A DNA stretch of 64,000 bases, from assembly GCF_004514475.2 (NCBI RefSeq), contig NZ_MYFO02000005.1:62001-126000 (forward strand), written 5' to 3'. Origin of the DNA: Paenibacillus athensensis. Lineage in GTDB: Bacteria > Bacillota > Bacilli > Paenibacillales > NBRC-103111. Position numbers and translations under genes: made by a program. Of the stretch, positions 26,153-34,034 are shown piece after piece. The notes below the pieces were generated by a model. It was not told the DNA's origin. It ran no database searches and worked only from the letters and a program-made list of their open reading frames with translations. Numbering within the stretch: position 1 is the stretch's first letter; each line of letters starts with the position of its first letter.

Positions 26153-27247
26153 CTATTTTTTTCTGCCCAAGTACTTCCTCAACGTATCTCTGGACACACC
26201 AGTTATATCGGAAACACGTCGCTGTGACAAACCCGTATCTAACAATTTCATCGCAATCGTTAATTTTTGCTCCCGTTCTGCATTTAAAATTAGTCTAGCT
26301 AAAAGCTCCTCCATCATAATTTCTAATGGTTTCTTCTGGACGACACTCTCTCTCCTTATTGAATTAATCAGTCTAACCACTTCAGCATACGAATTGCCCT
26401 CCAGTACGGTCGACAGCACCTCAACCAAAATTTCCCCCTGCTTTGTAAGATCAACTATTAAAGATTTTATTGTTGTATTTAATTCGTTCGATGACGGATG
26501 CGGAAAAATTACCACCCGCTCAAAACGCCTCCACACAGCTGGATCAAGTAATTCAGGGTGATTAGTGGCAGCAATCAGTATCCCATTTGCAGGCCAATCA
26601 TCGATTGCTTGCAACAAGACTGTTACCAGCCTTTTTAGTTCTCCGACTTCTGAATCGTCATTTCTTCGTTTCGCAATTGCATCAAATTCATCTAAAAGTA
26701 ATACAGAAGGCGTCTTTTGAGCATAGTTCAACACTGCCCTTATGTTATTTCCGGTCTTACCTAAAAAACTACTCATTACAGCAGCAAGATCCAAAGTAAG
26801 TAATTGTCTTTCGAGGAGTGAGGAGAGCCAACGTGCTGCTAATGTTTTACCTACCCCCGGAGGGCCAACAAACAATATTGACCGCGTGGGAGCTAACCCC
26901 ATCTCCATTAATTCATTTTCATGCTTTCGCTCTTCAATCACTGAAACAAGTTCCCTATTTACAATTTCGGGCCAGACAGGCTCTTGATCAAACACAATTG
27001 ATTCTCGTCTAAGTAACTCTAACTTACTATCCACATCTATTGGAACCGGCTGTGGCTTAATATCCCTAACTGCAATACCATTCTTCTCCTCGTATTGAGA
27101 CAGAAGCTTTTTTATTGCTTCTGCGCTTTCTGGATTGGCCTTTATAAGACTTCGAAGATTTTTCCGAGCTAGCGCCACAACTTCTTGGGGTCGCCCTTCT
27201 AATGCCAACCGCAACAGATGGACGTACTCACCTACAAATGAACTCAT
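26153..27247 (-). CDS. AAA+ ATPase of an IetAS-like two-gene module
   Basis: A 364-residue protein. Residues 1-110 are helical and charged. The AAA core has Walker A GPPGVGKT (127-134), Walker B LLLDEFD (182-188), sensor 1 in AATNHPE and arginine-finger candidates Arg239/Arg240. The last 28 residues (LLDTGLSQRRVSDITGVSR, then a basic tail) form a Hin-recombinase-like helix-turn-helix. AAA ATPase plus S8 subtilase is the arrangement named IetAS in screens for anti-phage systems. The assignment rests on domain pairing and would need a homology search. The pair is AT-richer than the surrounding genes, as for acquired islands. Confidence 0.8.
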   Translation of the reverse strand: MSSFVGEYVHLLRLALEGRPQEVVALARKNLRSLIKANPESAEAIKKLLSQYEEKNGIAVRDIKPQPVPIDVDSKLELLRRESIVFDQEPVWPEIVNRELVSVIEERKHENELMEMGLAPTRSILFVGPPGVGKTLAARWLSSLLERQLLTLDLAAVMSSFLGKTGNNIRAVLNYAQKTPSVLLLDEFDAIAKRRNDDSEVGELKRLVTVLLQAIDDWPANGILIAATNHPELLDPAVWRRFERVVIFPHPSSNELNTTIKSLIVDLTKQGEILVEVLSTVLEGNSYAEVVRLINSIRRESVVQKKPLEIMMEELLARLILNAEREQKLTIAMKLLDTGLSQRRVSDITGVSRDTLRKYLGRKK

Positions 27248-27305
27248 TTTAGTCCACCTTTCATCCCTTGTTCTACTTATATTATACTTTCACACGGACT
27301 AAATT

Positions 27306-27352
27306 ATAATACAAAATAGATTATTAGTCCACAAAATTGTTCGCAATTTTGT
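27306..27352 (-). promoter_or_regulatory. Promoter of the ATPase/protease pair with overlapping palindrome
   Basis: TTGTGG (27329-27334) and TATTAT (27306-27311) lie 17 bases apart on the minus strand. A perfect 9-bp inverted repeat (arms ACAAAATTG and CAATTTTGT, four-base centre) at 27331-27352 overlaps the -35 box. That placement suits a repressor operator, possibly bound by the helix-turn-helix of the ATPase itself. Confidence 0.45.
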
Positions 27353-27805
27353 TCGTACATATTTCAATTACTAGAATTAAATCGAGAGAAGGGTGAGAAT
27401 GGACGTAGTAAACATCTCATGCCTCTTTATTGAATCCAACCTGCTGTGAGATAATGCTTCTATATTAATCCGACTGAGGAACTATTTAATAAAGTGTAGG
27501 TAAAGCAATGTCAAGAAAAGATGGACAAATACAAATACATGCAATAATCCAACTAATCATTCAAGGGTAATCAGAGCAAACTTTTCTCGTGTGCTGGATT
27601 AGGCTTTCAAACAGAAACAGAACATAATCGAAGTTCCAATTCATTAACATGAAGTAAAAAGTAAATGGGGATTTCTCTACGTGGAGGTGAAATGGATAAA
27701 GATATATGAAAATGAAGTTATTTCTTTGATGAATTTACGATAAGAGCAGTAAAAAACGAAGAACGAGACACAATAAAAGAAATTTATTGGAAAAATGGCA
27801 GTATG
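27353..27805. other. AT-rich non-coding stretch, possible gene remnant
   Basis: No intact gene is supported. Near 27728-27805 (plus strand) a frame reads FFDEFTIRAVKNEERDTIKE before running into the neighbouring terminator, but it lacks a start and is preceded by stops in that frame. It could be the residue of a decayed gene at the edge of the island. Confidence 0.3.
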
Positions 27806-27841
27806 AAAAGACCGGCAAGCAGACATTTAGCATACCGGTCC
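27806..27841 (-). terminator. Terminator after the sulfite-oxidase-fold gene
   Basis: GACCGG pairs with CCGGTC, followed by TTTTC on the minus strand, 22 bases after the stop. Confidence 0.75.
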
Positions 27842-27862
27842 AGTACAGAGCTTGTTTTCCTT

Positions 27863-28456
27863 TCAATCGAAATCGTATCTTTGTTCCTTAAAAGGATCGC
27901 CATACATGTGATAGCCGTTGCGCTCCCAGAAGCCCGGCTTGTCTTTGCTCATGAACTCGATGCCCCGCAGCCACTTGGCGCTTTTCCAGAAATACAGATG
28001 CGGCACGACCATGCGAACTGGATAACCGTGCTCAGGCGTCAGCAGCTCGCCGTTGTGCTTGATGCCGAAAAACGTAGTCTCGCGCAAAAAATCGTCCAGC
28101 GGCAGGTTCGTCGACCAGCCGTGCTCGGCATGCAGCATGACATGAGACGCCTCGGGCAGCAGCTTGACCTGCTCCATCACCGTCGCCACAGCGACGCCCT
28201 CCCACACATTATCCAGCTTGGACCACGTTGTAACGCAATGAATATCGTTGCGAAACTCGCGGCGCGGCAGCGCCATGAACTGCTTATACGAAAGCTGAAC
28301 CTCATGATCCACCAAGCCAAAAATACGCAAGTCCCATTTGCTCATATCGCGATAATACGGCACCGAGCCGTAATGCAGCACAGGAAAGCCCTGCGTCAGC
28401 GTCTGTCCCGGCGGAATCCGGTCCTTCTGTTCCTGCGGTGTATCTGCAGCAGTCAT
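27863..28456 (-). CDS. Sulfite-oxidase-fold molybdopterin oxidoreductase
   Basis: A 197-residue protein of the sulfite oxidase/MsrP catalytic fold. Cys74 in DIHCVTTWSK is the expected molybdenum ligand, with ALPRREF before it and HGYPVRMVVPHLYFWKSAKW as the conserved substrate/cofactor block. No Tat or Sec signal is present, so it should be cytoplasmic, unlike MsrP. The electron partner and substrate are not known. It starts 15 bases after the gcvH stop, so the two may be cotranscribed. Confidence 0.9.
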   Translation of the reverse strand: MTAADTPQEQKDRIPPGQTLTQGFPVLHYGSVPYYRDMSKWDLRIFGLVDHEVQLSYKQFMALPRREFRNDIHCVTTWSKLDNVWEGVAVATVMEQVKLLPEASHVMLHAEHGWSTNLPLDDFLRETTFFGIKHNGELLTPEHGYPVRMVVPHLYFWKSAKWLRGIEFMSKDKPGFWERNGYHMYGDPFKEQRYDFD

Positions 28457-28471
28457 ACGTTCCCTCCTGGC

Positions 28472-28861
28472 TCAGTCGTAATCGACAAGCGCCTTGTATT
28501 CCTCAGCGCTCAGCAGCCCTTCCAGACTTCGCGGGCCGGCAATCGTCAGCTCGAACATCCAGCCTTCTCCGTAGGGGCTTCGATTGATTTGTTCAGGCGC
28601 CCCTTCCAGGGTGCTGTTCACCGCCGATACGACACCGGACACGGGAGAAAAAATATCGGAAACGGTTTTAACCGACTCCATGCTGCCCGCAGGATCGGAG
28701 GCCTGCAGCGAAACTCCCTGCTGCGGCAGCTCCACGAACACAATATCGCCCAACAAATCCTGAGCATGGTCGGTGATGCCGACCCGCACCAAGGTATCGG
28801 ACAGCTTTTGCACCCATTCATGTTCCCGGGTGTACAGCAATTCGCTATGCACATCACTCAT
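28472..28861 (-). CDS. gcvH: Glycine cleavage system H protein
   Basis: A 129-residue lipoyl-domain protein of full family length. The lipoyl lysine is Lys65 in MESVKTVSDIFSPVSG, and GDIVFVELPQQG and SPYGEGWMFEL are typical. It carries aminomethyl-lipoate between the P, T and L proteins, and may also serve in lipoate relay. The other glycine-cleavage genes are not in the window. A second, lysine-less paralogue lies at 50180-50575. Confidence 0.95.
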   Translation of the reverse strand: MSDVHSELLYTREHEWVQKLSDTLVRVGITDHAQDLLGDIVFVELPQQGVSLQASDPAGSMESVKTVSDIFSPVSGVVSAVNSTLEGAPEQINRSPYGEGWMFELTIAGPRSLEGLLSAEEYKALVDYD

Positions 28862-29263
28862 CGCTTTTGGCCTCGCTTTATCGGCAAATTTTGCTTTTAG
28901 CTTAATTCAACGCCAACCCCAAAGTCAAGGCCGCCGGGCGGGACGGCTGTGCGCGGCAAAACCGCTGACCGCAAACAAGCACCGTACGCAAAACGGGCGA
29001 AAAAATGATCGTTCAGGCTGAATCCGCCAGTGAACGCCGTACAGTGAAAGACATCGGTTCAGCTTCTGAGCGGCGCTTGTCAACGTTAATCGAACTGAAC
29101 GCGCTTCCCGCGGTGAACAGCCCGCGCCGTACCTATCCAGTCGCAGGCGAGGTACATAAGCGCTCTGCGCTTGCCGCCCTCTATCCGGCATACGCCATAA
29201 AGTGACTGCCGGACCCATTAGGGCAGCAGCCATTTTTTTTCATCCATTTATGAACAGGTATGC
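28862..29263. other. Intergenic stretch with no recognised gene
   Basis: GC-rich sequence with only short frames that lack ribosome sites and family resemblance. The strands upstream of gcvH presumably hold its promoter, but no convincing box pair is seen. No RNA gene recognised. Confidence 0.5.
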
Positions 29264-30187
29264 TTACGGACACAACCGTTCAACCAGTCGGTGCGATTCG
29301 AGCACCAGATCGGCTCGCACGCTGCATTGCTCCGGCCGTCCAAGGCAGCTCAGCACATGGTCGACGATCCCGGCAAAGCCGCGGCGCTGCAAGACGGTGT
29401 CCCAGTTGCCAAAGGTGCGGATACGCGGCGCGCGGTCTTTTTCATAAAAAACCGCCGACTCCAAATTGGTTACCTCGACGGCCCGGCCGCCGCCGTGCAG
29501 CTCCAGCTTTTCCAAATCGACGCCCGACAGCCGCGCCATGCTGAAGCTGCCGTTGGCCGCTCCCATCGCTACGCTGCCGGATGCATGCAGCAGCCGCCCC
29601 TCCCGGTCTGCGCGCACGTCCGCCGCTCGCAGCTCGCAGGGCGCTTCACTGAGCCATTGCAGCAGGTCAAGCATGTGAATCAGGTCGTCGTACAGCGTTG
29701 TTTTGGCAGTAGTCGACTGCTGCTTGACTCGATGCTTGACGACAGCGCACCAATCGAAGCCCCCGGCCTCCCGCAACCACTCGCGGGCTTCGCCGTACAG
29801 CGGAGCGAACCGGCGATTAAAGCCAACCGCCAGCAGCCGCCCCTTGCGCTCGGCCAACGCAGCCAGCTCCACCGATTCTTTCCATTCATTGGATAAGGGC
29901 TTATCGACGTATACGTCGACGCCCGCTTCCAGACATCGGCTCGCCAGCTCAAAATGCGTTGGCGTCGGACTGTGCAGGAAGACAGCGTCCAGCCCTAGCG
30001 CCAGCAGCTCCTCCAGCCGGGTCGTTCCCACCGGAATGCGATATTTGGCTTGCAACCGTTCCACGGTTGCCGCCGATCTGCTCATCAAGCCGGCAAGATC
30101 AACGCGCTCCTCGGCGGCGAGCAGCGGCAGGTATACTTTTTGCGCGATATCTCCAAGCCCGATCAGGCCAATTCGTATGCGGTCCAT
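29264..30187 (-). CDS. Gfo/Idh/MocA-family oxidoreductase
   Basis: About 307 residues from ATG 30187 (GGAAAGGAG upstream); the frame extends 25 codons further but without support. The Rossmann motif IGLIGLGDIAQKVYLPLL opens the protein, and the family's catalytic YVDKPLSNEW (Asp-Lys-Pro, the EKP-type motif) is near residue 97. NRRFAPLYGEAREWL and the GNWDTVLQRRGFAGIVDHV tail are usual. These enzymes oxidise or reduce sugars and inositols with NAD(P). A virulence-factor MviM-like role cannot be excluded. No sugar operon lies beside it. Confidence 0.9.
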   Translation of the reverse strand: MDRIRIGLIGLGDIAQKVYLPLLAAEERVDLAGLMSRSAATVERLQAKYRIPVGTTRLEELLALGLDAVFLHSPTPTHFELASRCLEAGVDVYVDKPLSNEWKESVELAALAERKGRLLAVGFNRRFAPLYGEAREWLREAGGFDWCAVVKHRVKQQSTTAKTTLYDDLIHMLDLLQWLSEAPCELRAADVRADREGRLLHASGSVAMGAANGSFSMARLSGVDLEKLELHGGGRAVEVTNLESAVFYEKDRAPRIRTFGNWDTVLQRRGFAGIVDHVLSCLGRPEQCSVRADLVLESHRLVERLCP

Positions 30188-30335
30188 GCGGTTGCCGCTC
30201 CTTTCCATATTGTGCGTACTGCCGGCCAAAATCGCGGGCTTCCGCGAAGCCGCAGCTTCCACACCATCGCCTTCCTGTGATAAAATAAGGGCTGTTCCAC
30301 GAATCTATCAAGTCAGGCGGATGAGGCACATTTTT

Positions 30336-30899
30336 ATGAAAACCAAAACTTATGGTCTGTTATGCAGCTCGCTGCTGTTTGTCATTTTGCTCGTCTTGAC
30401 GTTTATTTTCAAATCGGTTCCCCTGCTGTACGCGACCACGGTGTGTCCGCTGCTGATCGTGCCGTTTATGCCCGATATCCGCTCCGCCCAGCTGATTCGC
30501 ATGAGCCGCTCCGACGCCTCTGTGCGCATTATTCACGTACAGGGCCGGGAGCCCGGACCGTCCGATCTGTTTGTCATCCGGCTGCAGCCGGGTTACATTC
30601 AATGGGAGCGCGACTATTTGTATTTCGACGTTCGTGATGCGGTGACGTATTCGGCGCTGCCGCAGCAGGAGCAGGAGCTGGCCGCTTCGATGGCCGTGCT
30701 GCCGTTCGATCTCAAGCCGCACCGGCGTTATCCTTACAGAGTTGGCATTTCGCTGGCCAATCTCAAAACGCGCACCGCGCAGCTGGCCATAACGACGCAG
30801 GAAATCAATCGTCTTGTGATCCGTACCAGCGATTTGATGGAGCTGACGGGACGGCGGCGCTCATCTTCCGCTGCGGCCGGACGCAGCCTGCGCGCCTAA
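30336..30899 (+). CDS. Conserved hypothetical membrane protein
   Basis: A 187-residue protein from ATG 30336 behind GAGG. Two hydrophobic spans (residues 7-24 and 27-45, LLCSSLLFVILLVLTFIF then LYATTVCPLLIVPFM) are followed by a soluble, beta-rich, Arg-rich tail of about 140 residues. I do not recognise the family. It is convergent with the aminopeptidase gene and shares a terminator with it. Confidence 0.75.
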   Translation: MKTKTYGLLCSSLLFVILLVLTFIFKSVPLLYATTVCPLLIVPFMPDIRSAQLIRMSRSDASVRIIHVQGREPGPSDLFVIRLQPGYIQWERDYLYFDVRDAVTYSALPQQEQELAASMAVLPFDLKPHRRYPYRVGISLANLKTRTAQLAITTQEINRLVIRTSDLMELTGRRRSSSAAAGRSLRA

Positions 30900-30915
30900 A
30901 CCCATCCAAGCAAGG

Positions 30916-30956
30916 AAAAGTCACCGTCCGCGGCGGGTCCGCGGGCGGTGACTTTT
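30916..30956. terminator. Bidirectional terminator between convergent genes
   Basis: AAAAGTCACCG ... CGGTGACTTTT forms a near-perfect stem of about 14 bp with A and T tracts on both sides, placed between the stops of the hypothetical membrane gene and the aminopeptidase. Confidence 0.9.
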
Positions 30957-30963
30957 GTGCGTT

Positions 30964-32589
30964 CTAGGGCCGATCCAGCACATACGCGGCCAAGGTGCGA
31001 ACCATAACGCCTGTGCCGCCCTGAGGCTCGATGCCTTTGGCGCTCCACAGCCAGGCCGTACCGCCGGTGTCCAAATGAATCCACGGCAGCTCGTCGGCAA
31101 ACGTACCGATAAACAAGCCGCCGGTAATCGCACCGGCCCAGCGGTCGCTGGAGGTCGAGTTGCGGATATCGGCCACATCGCTTTTGAGCATGTCGTGATA
31201 TTCGGGATAGTTCGGCAGCTGCCAGACCTTCTCTCCGGCGCGCGCCGCTGCTTCAAGCAGCGGCTTCAGGAAGGCGTCGTCGTTCGTCACTGCGCCTGTC
31301 GCCACATCGGCGAAGCAGACCAGCACGGCTCCGGTGAGCGTCGCTACGTCGATCAGCCGCGTAGCGCCCAACTCGCGAGCGTAAGCGATGCCCTCCGCCA
31401 GCACAATGCGGCCTTCGGCGTCGGTATTGAGCACCTCAACAGTGCGTCCGTCGTATAGCGTGACGACGTCGCCCGGCCGGTAGGCGGTGCCGGAGTTCAT
31501 GTTCTCCGCGGACGGGATGACCACCGTCAGGTTGATGCGCGGGCGCAGCTCGCCGACGATCTGCAGCAGGCCCAGCAGCGTTGCTGCGCCGCCCATGTCG
31601 CTGATCATCTCTTCCATGCCCGCGGCTTTTTTGAGCGAGACGCCGCCGGTGTCGAAGGTGATGCCCTTGCCGACGAGCCCCAGCACGTCGGCGCTGCCCG
31701 GATCGCCCTCGTACCGCAGGGCGATCATTCGCGGCGGGTTGGCGCTGCCCCCGCCGACAGCCAGCAGCCCGCCCATGCCGCGGGCTGCGAGCTCGCGCTC
31801 GTCCAGCACTTCGCAGGCGAAGCCCAAGCGCTGGGCGAGCAACACGGCTTCTTCGGCAAGAGAAGCCGGCACAAGCTTGTTGCCCGGGAGATTCGTCAGA
31901 TCCCGGGCATAGTTCGTCCCCGCCGCGACCGCACGCGCGCGGCGGATCGCCGCCGCCAGCGCCTCGGCGGCAACAGCTTCGGCTGCGGCGGCTGCGCCCG
32001 CTGCCGTGGCTTCGCCGGCGCGCGGTTGCGCCGGCGCTGCTGCGGCGCCCGTGCCGGGGGCGCCGTCCGCGCGGCTGCTGACCGCTGTGCGGGTCAGCAG
32101 CGCGGCTTCGCGGAGCTCGGCCCGATCGGGCCGCTCCGCGTCGCTGCGCCGGTACGCCGCCCTGCGGTACGTACCGAGCAGCAAACCCTCCGTCAGCGCG
32201 CCCGCCGCTGACGCCTCATCCACGCCGGCCGGCAGCGCCACGGCCAGGCATTCGATCCGCAGCGCCAGCGCCCGGCGCGCGGCAAACACCGCGGCTGCGC
32301 GTTGCGCGTCGCGCGTAGCGGCGGGGCCTAGCCCAGCCGCCAGCACGTACGCACAGGGCAGCAGCCCGTGCGTCGGCAGCGCCTCCACCTGCCCGGAGGC
32401 GCCGGTAAACACACCCTTCTCGCGCAAGCGCTGAAGGGTGGCGTCAAGCTGCGGCTGCCCCAGCCAGCCGCTGCCGCTGCGCAGCTCGTCTTCGGTCAGC
32501 AGCACAACGACGGCTTCCAAGCCCGGGTCGAGCTGCGCCAAAGGCGCCAACGCGCTGACCGTCATGGCGGTCGTTTCCAGATCCCACAT
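30964..32589 (-). CDS. pepA: Leucyl aminopeptidase (M17)
   Basis: A 541-residue cytosolic aminopeptidase. The C-terminal catalytic half has VGKGITFDTGGVSLK, the metal site NTDAEGRIVLAEG and the ITGGLFIGTF block. The N-terminal half is the usual macro-like domain. Between them an Ala/Gly/Pro-rich insert of about 45 residues (around residues 170-215, encoded near 31945-32080) lengthens the linker beyond the usual E. coli PepA size of about 500. It cleaves N-terminal residues in peptide turnover with two metal ions. The start MWDLETTAMTV has a weak ribosome site; Met9 is an alternative. Confidence 0.93.
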   Translation of the reverse strand: MWDLETTAMTVSALAPLAQLDPGLEAVVVLLTEDELRSGSGWLGQPQLDATLQRLREKGVFTGASGQVEALPTHGLLPCAYVLAAGLGPAATRDAQRAAAVFAARRALALRIECLAVALPAGVDEASAAGALTEGLLLGTYRRAAYRRSDAERPDRAELREAALLTRTAVSSRADGAPGTGAAAAPAQPRAGEATAAGAAAAAEAVAAEALAAAIRRARAVAAGTNYARDLTNLPGNKLVPASLAEEAVLLAQRLGFACEVLDERELAARGMGGLLAVGGGSANPPRMIALRYEGDPGSADVLGLVGKGITFDTGGVSLKKAAGMEEMISDMGGAATLLGLLQIVGELRPRINLTVVIPSAENMNSGTAYRPGDVVTLYDGRTVEVLNTDAEGRIVLAEGIAYARELGATRLIDVATLTGAVLVCFADVATGAVTNDDAFLKPLLEAAARAGEKVWQLPNYPEYHDMLKSDVADIRNSTSSDRWAGAITGGLFIGTFADELPWIHLDTGGTAWLWSAKGIEPQGGTGVMVRTLAAYVLDRP

Positions 32590-32608
32590 AAGATACGCTC
32601 CTTATCGG

Positions 32609-33622
32609 TTAATAATAGGAAGCCGCTGCCTGAATCACCTGCTGCATCGGCAGATGGTACGGACATTTCGACTCGCAAAGCGGCTTTTCCTTGCAAGGCT
32701 CGTAATCGGCGCAGGATAAAATCCGGTCCTTTTGTTTTTGATAGAATCCGTCGCCCTTGGGCAACAAACCGAATGTATCGCGGATTTTGCTCGAAATCAT
32801 CACATCGGGAATGGAAATTTCCAGCGGACACGAGCAGTAATTACAGCGACGGCAGTTGTGCTCGCTCAAATCGACAGCCAGCCGCTCCAGCTCGTCCCGC
32901 TCACCAGCGTCGATCTCCCGCTGCATCGCGGCGATATTCTCCTTCACCTCGGCCACGCTGACCATACCCGATATCGTCACATGCACATCCTGACTGAACG
33001 GGTAGCGGAGCGCCCGGTCGACCGGCTGAATAAAGCCCCCGGAGAGCGGCTTCATCGCCACCTTCATCATGTTCAGCGCCGTTGCCGCGGGGATCAGCTC
33101 GTCCAGCGCAAAACGCTGCGCCAGGCTCAAGTGAAACAGCACCTGCTTGAATTCGCCTTTGGCCACCCATTTGGCGAGCAAATCGGGCCGGTGACCCGTA
33201 ATGCCGATAAACCGCACCTTGCCTTCGCGCTGCGCTTCGAGAGCCGCCTGATAAGCGCCGTTTTCCCCCATGATCGTGGCAAACTCCTGCGGATAATTCA
33301 CGTAGTGAATTTGCAAAATGTCCACATAATCCGTCTTCATCCGCGTCAAGCTGCGTTCGATTTCCGATTTGGCCGTAGCGTAGTCGCGCGCGCCCGTTTT
33401 GGTCGCCAGCATATACTCCTGACGCCTGTGGGAGATGCTGTTGCCGATGATTTCCTCGCTGTTGCGGTAAGCCGCAGCTGTGTCTATATAGTTAATGCCA
33501 TTGTCCAATGCGTAGTTGAGCGCTTCCCGGGCTTGTTCGAACGGTACGCCGGGCAAATTCATCGCCCCGAAGCCAAGCGAGGAAACCTGATAACCGGATT
33601 CCCCAAAAGTCGTGTATCTCAT
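32609..33622 (-). CDS. Aldo/keto reductase with C-terminal iron-sulfur domain
   Basis: A 337-residue protein. The AKR tetrad is visible: Asp and Tyr in NYIDTAAAYRNSEEIIG, Lys in MLATKTG, His in LQIHYV. After residue 250 come CRRCNYCSCPLEI and CADYEPCKEKPLCESKCPYHLP, two cysteine groups typical of the 4Fe-4S-type AKR branch. Such proteins reduce aldehydes with NAD(P)H, possibly with electron transfer through the cluster. The gene stands alone between the aminopeptidase (19 bases downstream) and a long gap, so cotranscription with pepA is likely. Confidence 0.92.
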   Translation of the reverse strand: MRYTTFGESGYQVSSLGFGAMNLPGVPFEQAREALNYALDNGINYIDTAAAYRNSEEIIGNSISHRRQEYMLATKTGARDYATAKSEIERSLTRMKTDYVDILQIHYVNYPQEFATIMGENGAYQAALEAQREGKVRFIGITGHRPDLLAKWVAKGEFKQVLFHLSLAQRFALDELIPAATALNMMKVAMKPLSGGFIQPVDRALRYPFSQDVHVTISGMVSVAEVKENIAAMQREIDAGERDELERLAVDLSEHNCRRCNYCSCPLEISIPDVMISSKIRDTFGLLPKGDGFYQKQKDRILSCADYEPCKEKPLCESKCPYHLPMQQVIQAAASYY

Positions 33623-33972
33623 CCACCTACTCCTCCTCTAACCTCTATGTCCTGCCACGATAAAACGGAATCAAAGCAATATCACATATGACTGTATTGT
33701 AATACAGTTACTGCGGATTTGCCATGCTTGCGCATGCCGGCGCCCGGTCCCGCACAGCACGGCGCTGACCGCCCTCACGCGGAAAACGCCGTGCTTGATT
33801 CTTCCCACCGCGCGCAGCTCCCCGAACGCAGCCCGGCCTTATGGCGGCTGTCAGCCCATCTTGGAAGCTTGCACACTCTGCCGCCTTCGCCCTTTTTCCA
33901 ATCCGGCAGCAACAATGTGCGCAGTCTATGTGTGAGTGTGCCGCGCAACGCGGCCCTTGCAGCCCAGCAACA
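33623..33972. other. Intergenic stretch with no recognised gene
   Basis: The part beside the aldo/keto reductase is AT-rich (GTATTGTAATACAG palindrome near 33693-33706) and may hold its promoter. The rest is GC-rich without a supported frame. Confidence 0.45.
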
Positions 33973-34022
33973 AACAGGCTGCTTCGCCGCGAGTCGCTTG
34001 CGCCCGCTTGAAGCAGCCTGTT
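33973..34022 (-). terminator. Terminator of the sigI-rsgI operon
   Basis: AACAGGCTGCTTC and GAAGCAGCCTGTT form a perfect 13-bp stem (33973-33985 with 34010-34022), 12 bases after the rsgI stop. The T tract is short (TTTGTTG). Confidence 0.75.
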
Positions 34023-34034
34023 CGTTTTAAAAAT

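Noticed and set aside
27508-27570. Small plus-strand frame MSRKDGQIQIHAII
   Set aside because: Only about 20 codons, with no ribosome site and no family resemblance.
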